Assembly: GCA_916700875.1 (NCBI GenBank)
Contig: CAKAKS010000022.1
Span: 14,894,065-14,958,064 of the forward strand
Length of the DNA stretch: 64,000 bases
Direction of reading: 5' to 3'
From: Sebastes aleutianus
Lineage: Eukaryota; Chordata; Actinopteri; Perciformes; Sebastidae
Shown: piece by piece, positions 57,516 to 64,000 of the stretch
How the letters are laid out: every line of letters begins with the position of its first letter
Position numbering within the stretch: position 1 is the first letter of the stretch
Position numbers and translations under genes: made by a program
Notes under the pieces: model-generated
The model's database searches: none
The model's input: only the letters and a program-made list of their open reading frames with translations
Told to the model about the DNA's origin: nothing

Positions 57516-58510
57516 TAGTCTCCTTGTTTTCTCCCTTTGTATCTTCACCTTTCCTTTTACCTCCTCTCAAACGTCTTCCCCTCTTATCCCTTCCTTTCTA
57601 ACCTCCTTTTCATTGGCTTTTTTCCTTTCCTTTCCACGGGCCTCCTTTCCTTTCCTTTCACTGATTTCTCCCCCTTTCCTTTCCTTTCCTTTCCATTCCT
57701 TTCCTTTCCTTTCCTTTCCACTGGACTCCTCTCCTTCTCTTTCCACTGGCTTTCTTTCCTTTCCTTTCCTTTCCACTTGCTTCCTCTCCTTTCCTTTCCT
57801 TTCCACTGGCCTCATCTCCTTCTCTTTCTACTGGCTTCCTTTCCTTTCCTTTCCTTTCCACTGGCCTCCTCTCCTTTCCTTTCCTTTTCTTTGCTTCTCT
57901 TTCCACTGCCCTTCTTTCCTTTCATTTCCTTTGCACTGGCCTCCTCTACTCTTTCCACTGGCTTCCATTCCTTTCCTTTTCTTTCCACTTGCTTCTTCTC
58001 CTTTCCTTTCCACTGGCCTCCTCTCCTTTTCTTTCCTTTTATTTCCTTGGCACTGGACTCCTCATTTCCTTCTCTTTCCATTGGCGTCCTTCCTTTCGTT
58101 TCCACTGGTCTCCTTTCCTTTCCTTTCCTTTCCACTTGGCTCCTCTCCTTCTCTTTCCACTGGCTTCCTCTCCTTCTCTTTGAACTGGCTTCCTTTTCTC
58201 ATTGGCTTCCTTTCCTCTTGTATCCACTTCCTTTCCTTCCCTTTCCATTGGCTTTCTTTCCTTTCCTTTCCACCGAGTTCCTGGTCTCCTTTCCTTTCCA
58301 CTCAGCTTCTTTTCCTTTCCACTGAATTCCCATCATGTTTTCTCCTTTCTTCCTGTTACTTTTCCTTTCCTTTTCCTTTCTGATAGCTTCTTTTCCTTGG
58401 TTTTCTTTCATTTCCTCACTGCCTCCTCTCCTCTCCTTTCCTTCCTACCGGCTTCCTTGCTTCTCTTTTCCTTTCCGCTGGCTTCCTTTACTCCTCTCCT
58501 AATCTCAGCC
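57516..58510. repeat. Polypyrimidine minisatellite, ~1 kb
   Basis: Nearly uninterrupted C/T on the plus strand, made of (CTTTC)n blocks alternating with 'ccactggcctcctctccttctctttccactggcttc' type spacers in an irregular period of about 50-60 bp. The long strand asymmetry makes all three plus frames open (up to 300 codons of Phe/Leu/Pro/Ser) and gives Lys/Glu/Arg-rich frames on the other strand. None is a gene. The tract could form triplex DNA. Confidence 0.9.
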
Positions 58511-60420
58511 GAGCACTGGGAGCAGATAAGGCTTATTTAGCGTTTGGAGTTTCCCCTCCGTCCTACTGGCACCAGAACATCTCCTACCAGGCCAAGGTAG
58601 ATGAGGACAGCAGATACATAGCAGGGAGCTTTTTGTGTATGGAGGATTTGATCTCATCCTGATCCCAAACACAGAAACACACACTCTTACTCCGAGTCAC
58701 ATACACTCGGATCAGACGTAAATTACTTTTGGCCCACGGGTGCCGGCAGGGTGAAGAGTTGGAGGAGTTTGACTGCATATTTATTACAGAGCTGATCAAT
58801 ATGGCAGCGGTGGTCTTTGGGAAGATAGTAGCCTGAATTCATTCTTATGACCTTTTTTAAATCAGATTTCACAAAAGGATGCATGCATGTTACTGTTAGT
58901 AGCATTGGCAGCAGCTGTTATGTCCCGTAATTAAGTAACTTCATTCATTCTGTGTTGATTTTGGTGGTTGCGGACAAAGGCGGTAATGTTTTTGAGCACC
59001 AGAGTCCCTTTAGAAAACCCCTCATTTTAGTGGAGTAAGGTCGGACAGTCTTCACCCGTGCAGTCCTGGTTCTGGTTCTCCCGTGCCTCCCTTACGGTGG
59101 CGAGGTGTCGGTGTTGGCTCCCAGCGAGGCGAAGGTCTGCTCTTGGCCCGGAGGATGAGCTGCTGCTGGAGCTCCGAATGCAGGTGGAGGCGGCAGCGGA
59201 GCCAGATCTGGGTCCGTCAGTCTGTTTTGTTTTGTACGTTACGTTAGTGAAGTTTGTCACGTGTTTCCTGTACTGACGTTTTGTTGTTTCGGTACATGTT
59301 TTACTAAGCTTACGTACTTATTTTTAAGCCCAACCATGAGGTTTTCCCTTAACCTAACTAAGTGGTTTTCTTTCCTAAACCTAAGTCAGTGGTTTCATTG
59401 CCCCCTGCTGCTACTGCATGTTAATACAGGCGTGTAATATTCACGTCTCTGCGAGGCAAAACGTGACACTGACACGCTATCCTCTGGTAGACAGCCGGGT
59501 CTATCACACACTGATTTGATTTCGTGATTTCGGGTTAAAATAAGACAACTAGCAGTGTCCCTGCTAGGGTAAATACATCATGGATCAATCTCTGAATGAA
59601 CTTCATTTTGATCTCCTTTAACTCCCTGTGAAAAGCACAACAAGTGTAAGAGTATTCCTTTAGACATGGTCAAATTCAAAGATGTTTAATATTAGCTGAT
59701 TTTATCCAGAGATATCTATAGGCTGCTGTTATCAGCTCTTAAAAACCTGTAACCCTAAGTTGACCCCATATAGGTTTAAGATGCACACAGAAGAGGAAAG
59801 CAGCAGCTGCTCTGGTTATTGTGATTAGAGCAGTGCTTTAGTGATTTGGCAAGATGTTCTGGTGATAAACAAGTGATTATGTACATGATCCACTATACAG
59901 CCGCCACCCCCACCCCCCCCCTCCATCATCTCCCCTCTCACCCCCAAAAGCCAACATGTCGGATCTGTGTTGTCTGAGTCTCCGATTTGACGGCGCGATT
60001 CATCGGAGGCTCTGGAGAGAGACTACCTCGGGGAGGTCTACACGGATAAGCATTTAAAAACACTAATCTCCCAATCACTAACACTCACAGATAACCGTCT
60101 GCTTGGGCAGTGATCAGCGTGGAGATTATGGATGTGATCTGGATCTGATCACTCCTGCTGATATCAGATGGGTGTTTGAAATAGATTTGGGGGAGTTCTG
60201 CTCCAAAACTGAAATTATCCAGCTTGTGTGAGGGAAAAAAAAAATAATCTCGCTGAGAAAAAAAAAGTCAAAGAATACAGTCCCATCCAAACTCACTAAG
60301 ATGCCCTCAATACAACTCATGTTCCCTGCAGAAAGTGACAAATCAAAAGTTAAGATTAAAAGCTATTTTGCTCTTCTCTCTTGCTAAATAGTGAGCGAGC
60401 ACTTTGTCCAAAGGATTTTG
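58511..60420. other. Non-coding sequence; family G-like fragment at 59230-59420
   Basis: 59230-59420 carries 'tacgttacgtta', 'ttttactaagcttacgtacttatttttaagcccaaccatgagg' and 'cctaacctaactaagtgg'-like blocks related to 1885-1930. A C-rich run lies at 59902-59921. No coding sequence recognised. Confidence 0.4.
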
Positions 60421-60487
60421 AGTCAGCGGACCGTAAAGGGGCTGGCAGAGCGTTCCATAGTTTAGGTGCTACGGCCGCGAAAGCACG

Positions 60488-61362
60488 ATGCTACTCCGAC
60501 CACATTTGGTGGACACGTGTAGATATATAAAAGGAAGGAAACACAACCACATCTCACCGATCCTGGCTTCCTTGCACTGGCTACCTGTTGCTTTAAGAAT
60601 TGATTTTAAAATCATTCTGATTACTTACAAAGCCCTGAGAGGCCTCGCCCCGTTATTTAGCAGATCTGTCATTGCCCTATGTCCCTTCCTGCACCCTGAG
60701 ATCCTTTGATGCATCATTCCTTGAAACTCCAAGGTCCAGATTAAAGGTCCCATATCGTGCTCATTTTCAGGTTCATACTTGTATTTCGTGTTTCTACTAG
60801 AACATGTTTACATGCTGAAATGTTAAAAAAAAAACTGTATTTACCTCATACTGTCTGCCTGAATATGCCTGCATTTACCCTCCCGTCTTAAACGCTCCGT
60901 TTTAGCGCATGTTGACGGAATAGCAACAGAATTGCGTTGCTAGGCAACAGCTTGGGTCCATGTGTACTTCCTGTCAGCTGATGACATTCACATACACTGC
61001 AAACCAGTAATAAACTGGGTCACATTTAGAATGTTTATGTCTAAAAACTGCGTAAAGGGTCTAAATATTGTATATTCGTGACATCACAAATGGACAGAAA
61101 TCCTGACAGCTTGTTTCAAATGCAGAGTTTCTGAATACGGGCTGTGTGTATTTCCCTGTGGATTGAGTGTTTAGATACTTTCACAGTATTTATATGGGAC
61201 TTAAGCCTGCTTTATAATAAATAAAAAACATGAAAATCTCACTTTTTTATAATATGGGACCTTTAATACACAAAGGTGATAGATCCTTTGCAGTCAGGGC
61301 ACCTAGACTGTGGAATGACCTGCCTGAGGATATCAGAGCTGCAAACTCTGTCGCGTTCTGAA
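60488..61362 (+). pseudogene. L2-type LINE reverse transcriptase C-terminus, interrupted
   Basis: 60488-60709 encodes SLHWLPVALRIDFKIILITY then KALRGLAPLFS, the conserved C-terminal block of L2/CR1-group ORF2 proteins downstream of the polymerase domain. After a +1 shift near 60690 it continues (LRSFDASFLETPRSRL) to the insertion point. Beyond the MITE, 61267-61362 resumes with KGDRSFAVRAPRLWNDLPED, the next block of the same protein. The endonuclease and polymerase domains are absent, as expected of a 5'-truncated LINE copy. The fragment is dead. Confidence 0.8.
60745..61262. mobile_element. piggyBac-type MITE nested in the LINE fragment
   Basis: Ends AGGTCCCATATCG and ATAATATGGGACCT are short inverted repeats and are flanked on both sides by TTAA (60741-60744 and 61263-61266). 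The 518-bp interior ('cgtgctcattttcaggttcatactt', 'gaacatgtttacatgctg', 'gcgttgctaggcaacagcttgg', 'cagtatttatatgggac') matches a widespread fish MITE I recall. It is non-coding and was mobilised in trans. It splits an L2-type LINE. Confidence 0.85.
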
Positions 61363-61379
61363 CGGGCGTTGCACTAGAA

Positions 61380-62150
61380 GTATAAGAATGACCAAAAAAA
61401 ACATGTTATTTTTTTATGAATTGTGGATTTTCATTTAAAAAAGGTCGGTGCAAAATGAAATCAGTTTGATGTGATTTAGTGTGGTATACGCTATGATTTA
61501 CGCCATAAAGGTTTATATCAGGTGGGGAAATTGATTTTAGGTGTTTTTCCTCCACTACATGCTTGATTCTGTCATTTCCCAGCCCGTCTTTCTGCCATTA
61601 GGTCATGCTGTACCGCAAGCTCTGATCCGTACCGTGGATACAGGCTCCTTGTTTTGGTTGGGCCTCAGGTAAAGCGCCGACCACGCAAAAGCCTTCCAAA
61701 AAGGCCTTTCTCATCTTTCTACCAGAGCGTGGCGTAACCGCGGCACAGACAAAACACCAAATCCAAAGCTGATCGACATCAAAGCCGCCACTCCTCTATC
61801 TCCTCTCTGTTCTCCGCCATCGCTCCTTTCACACAAACCCCCGGCTTCACCCGACTTGTTTCCTTCGTCCTCTCCCCGACCTTGTATCGCTCGTTTTTAT
61901 CCGCCGATTATCAACGGCCGTGGCTGTTTTACCCCCGCCCCCTCATCTTCTTTCTCTTTGCTCATCCCCCCCCTTTTACTCGGTGTGTGGGCCGCGGCTC
62001 AACAGGAGGTCGTCCACAGGTAACTCGGCGGAGCAGCCCCGCAATGCTAATGCACAGAGAGAGGGAGAAGAAGAAGAAAGTATAGAGGAGAGGGAAATAG
62101 GATTAGGGCGGGGTGCGGGGGGTCTAACAACACCATCAGCGCCATCATCG
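61380..62150. other. Non-coding sequence, no recognisable gene
   Basis: AT-rich at first, then C/T-rich around 61790-61980, with short GC-rich parts near 61990 and 62040. No repeat or gene identified. Confidence 0.45.
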
Positions 62151-63200
62151 GAGCCTTAATCAAGCCCGAGTTACATCTCAAACCAGCCTTGAATGTTTGC
62201 CGCTCGTAATAATGTGCACCTTCTGTCTAATTTGGCCATTATTCAGGCCTGTCAGACCGCAATTATTTAGAGCTTATCTCTCTCGCACACGAAATGACGC
62301 GTTTGTCACGCTTTTGCTCCGCGCACGCACAAACACACACACACCAACACACAGGGCAGGCAAGGCGCTTTAGAAATTCCACTGATGCCTGCCTGCGATA
62401 GGACCTGATGCCCCCGTTTCACCCTCCATCCCCCCCTTCCCCCGCCCACATCATGACTGCATTGATTACCTTGCTTGGCTTATCATCTACACATATTCAA
62501 TCTCATCAAGAGAAGCCACACACACACTCCATATTGTTTACGCGTGAGATGGAGATTGCATTGTTGTTTATCCCCCGAGTTTGTTTATTCTATTGGCTGA
62601 TTTGTGTTTAGTAATGTCATCTATCCCCCTCTGGACTCGGAGCCAAGCAAAAAGAAAAAAGAAACACAATCTCTCCGTTCAGATTGGCTGAGAATAGGAT
62701 GCATGATATTGGGTTTCTATGATCTTTTTGTGAGCCGTAATTTGATGCCGCGCAAAGTGTTTAGCGGAACAAATATAGAAGCGTTGTTAAATTATATCAT
62801 AAATTAGTGATCAGGAGGGAAGCGGCGGCGGCGGCGAGAGGGGAGGGACGGAGATATGTATGTATTTACTGCAGTGATTGGGTTACATTCGCCATAACAA
62901 GACCAATGTTCCACTTTCTCTTTTTGACATCCCAATTTTGTTATTCGGAGAACAAACCAGCCGTGTAATGCACAATAAAAAGTTGGAGTAATGACGTTTT
63001 AGGCAATAAAAGCCAATGGATGTTATTAAAGCATCTTTTTTACAATTGCAAAACTTATCAACGGGAGGGGGGAAATGCTACGTTCTTTTTTCCGAAGGGA
63101 TGAGGAAATGAGGCGGCGAGCGAAACTAGCCATCAGATAGCGCGCCTCCTTAATTCTCTCATCCCCTGTTAAATAATATCATTATCATTGCCTAATGACG
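62150..63200. other. Candidate conserved non-coding region
   Basis: Transposon-free, with compact AT-rich and CpG motifs such as 'ccgctcgtaataatgtgcacc', 'tctaatttggccattattcaggcctgtcag' and 'tgttaaataatatcattatcattgcctaatgacg'. A (GGC)n run occurs at 62823-62834. The look is that of enhancer sequence; conservation could not be tested. Confidence 0.3.
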
Positions 63201-64000
63201 ATGGTGCAGCAGTGCTTATGGAATAAGCCGATTAGGACGGAGACAAACAGCGTGGGGCCAGGAAGCACGGCGAGGCCATTTACCACTTCATACAGGACAA
63301 ATGAGTGTGTCCACCATCTTTCCTTCTCCCTTTTTTCAATCTCCCATCCACACACACACACACACACACACCACTTCTTCCATCTATTTCATTTCTTTTT
63401 TTTCTTTTTTTTACACCAAGTCATCATGAAGTATTTGATTTCCTCTCCTGCCTCCTTCCCTCTCTTCCTTCCTCTCCCCTCCTCCATCTCCACCGCCCCT
63501 TTTTCTCCTTTGTGCGGAGGTAATCGTAGATGCAAAGGGAAGGGGGCCGCGGGGCTCTTATCAGCCCATAACATCTGTTGGCGTGTCAGGTGATGAGATG
63601 GAGCGCTCGCGGCCTGCCGGCGGCCTGGACGGCTCCTTTAATGCAGAGAGGGGAGTGTGCAAACAAACAGCGGCTGATAGGGTCTATGCTTGTCACAATC
63701 GCTCAGGACCGTGATCTATCTTCCCCCTGCCTTTTTCGCTCTCTCTTTCTTTCCCCCCCCCCGTCTCCCTCTCTGTCTCCATCTTCCCCTCTCTTACTTG
63801 AGTGCCCATGTTCTTCTTCACTTCTCTTGTGCACCCCTATTTTAAATCAAATCCTTCATTATGTTTCTATAACTTAACCTCTTAACGTTCCTGATTACAG
63901 ATGTGCACACGCAGCCTTGATCAGGTTGTTCTAATGGCTTTCGGGGGGCTTGCAAAAACAGAGAGGAAAGGGGAAGTGGATGTCTGACAGTGAGATGCAG
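63201..64000. other. Non-coding sequence with CA and C/T-rich runs
   Basis: (CA)n at 63349-63372, T-rich at 63396-63412, C/T-rich 63440-63510 and 63720-63800. Open frames are low-complexity. The window ends in unremarkable sequence. Confidence 0.5.
63349..63372. repeat. (CA)n microsatellite
   Basis: About 12 CA units between C/T-rich tracts. Confidence 0.93.

Noticed and set aside
57481..58383. Open frame of 300 codons, the longest in the window
   Set aside because: It lies in a polypyrimidine minisatellite. All three plus frames are open, the product is only Phe/Leu/Pro/Ser, and the opposite strand gives Lys/Glu/Arg frames. Repeat artefact.
1..64000. A previously undescribed multi-gene system
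   Set aside because: No set of intact genes is present. The structure is explained by fish transposons, simple repeats and probable non-coding regulatory DNA.

Overview
The window reads as nuclear DNA of a ray-finned fish, most likely a percomorph teleost. The evidence is its interspersed repeats. It holds a Tc1-like transposon of the teleost type, many short hAT-type elements that start TAGGGCTG and carry 8-bp target duplications, TTAA-flanked piggyBac-type MITEs, a tRNA-derived SINE, L2-type LINE debris, and abundant CA and other microsatellites. I found no intact host protein-coding gene, no complete tRNA or rRNA gene, no CRISPR array, no operon and no recognisable retrovirus. The longest open frames are low-complexity artefacts or transposon remains. 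The window is best read as intergenic or intronic sequence. Much of it is AT-rich with many TAATTA-type motifs, and it may include conserved non-coding elements.

Layout. 1-9 kb: non-coding sequence with a MITE (2060-2386), a LINE tail (2555-2770), a ~380-bp repeat (2775-3155), a hAT-type element with a second copy of that repeat nested inside it (4916-5811), another MITE (7578-7883) and a ~670-bp hAT-like element (8318-8986). 9-16 kb: a MITE (10374-10675), a piggyBac-type MITE (12579-12920) and a coding-like GC-rich stretch (15100-15509). 16.2-17.8 kb: a structurally complete Tc1-like transposon with ~211-bp inverted repeats and a transposase broken by one small frameshift. 18.9-19.5 kb: a degraded coding remnant beside a large imperfect hairpin. 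22.3-23.3 kb: a pile-up of MITE fragments. 24.9-32.5 kb: more MITEs, a Harbinger-like remnant with a MADF-like peptide, and a second, badly decayed Tc1-like fragment.

33.5-41.7 kb: a long CA microsatellite, two copies of a ~275-bp hAT-type MITE (one nested in an older MITE), a tRNA-derived SINE and a second ~700-bp element. 42.9-45.3 kb and 62.1-63.2 kb: repeat-poor, AT-rich, homeodomain-motif-rich sequence that looks like conserved non-coding DNA. 47.5-50.3 kb: repeat fragments, then GC-rich and trinucleotide-rich sequence. 53.2-53.6 kb: a CpG-rich block. 54.0-54.75 kb: two abutting hAT-like elements. 56.3-56.8 kb: a higher-order AT-rich tandem repeat. 57.5-58.5 kb: about 1 kb of polypyrimidine minisatellite. 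60.4-61.4 kb: an L2-type LINE reverse-transcriptase C-terminus split by a TTAA-flanked MITE.

The sequence parts do not work together as a gene system. What the window records is a history of transposition. Several insertions can be ordered in time because one element interrupts another and its target duplication is still readable: E into D at 5.4 kb, B into F at 39.6 kb, and a piggyBac MITE into an L2 LINE at 60.7 kb. I did not find a convincing undescribed biological system. The most distinctive items are the nested insertions, the ~250-bp hairpin at 19.2 kb, the higher-order tandem repeat at 56.3 kb and the near-intact Tc1 element.
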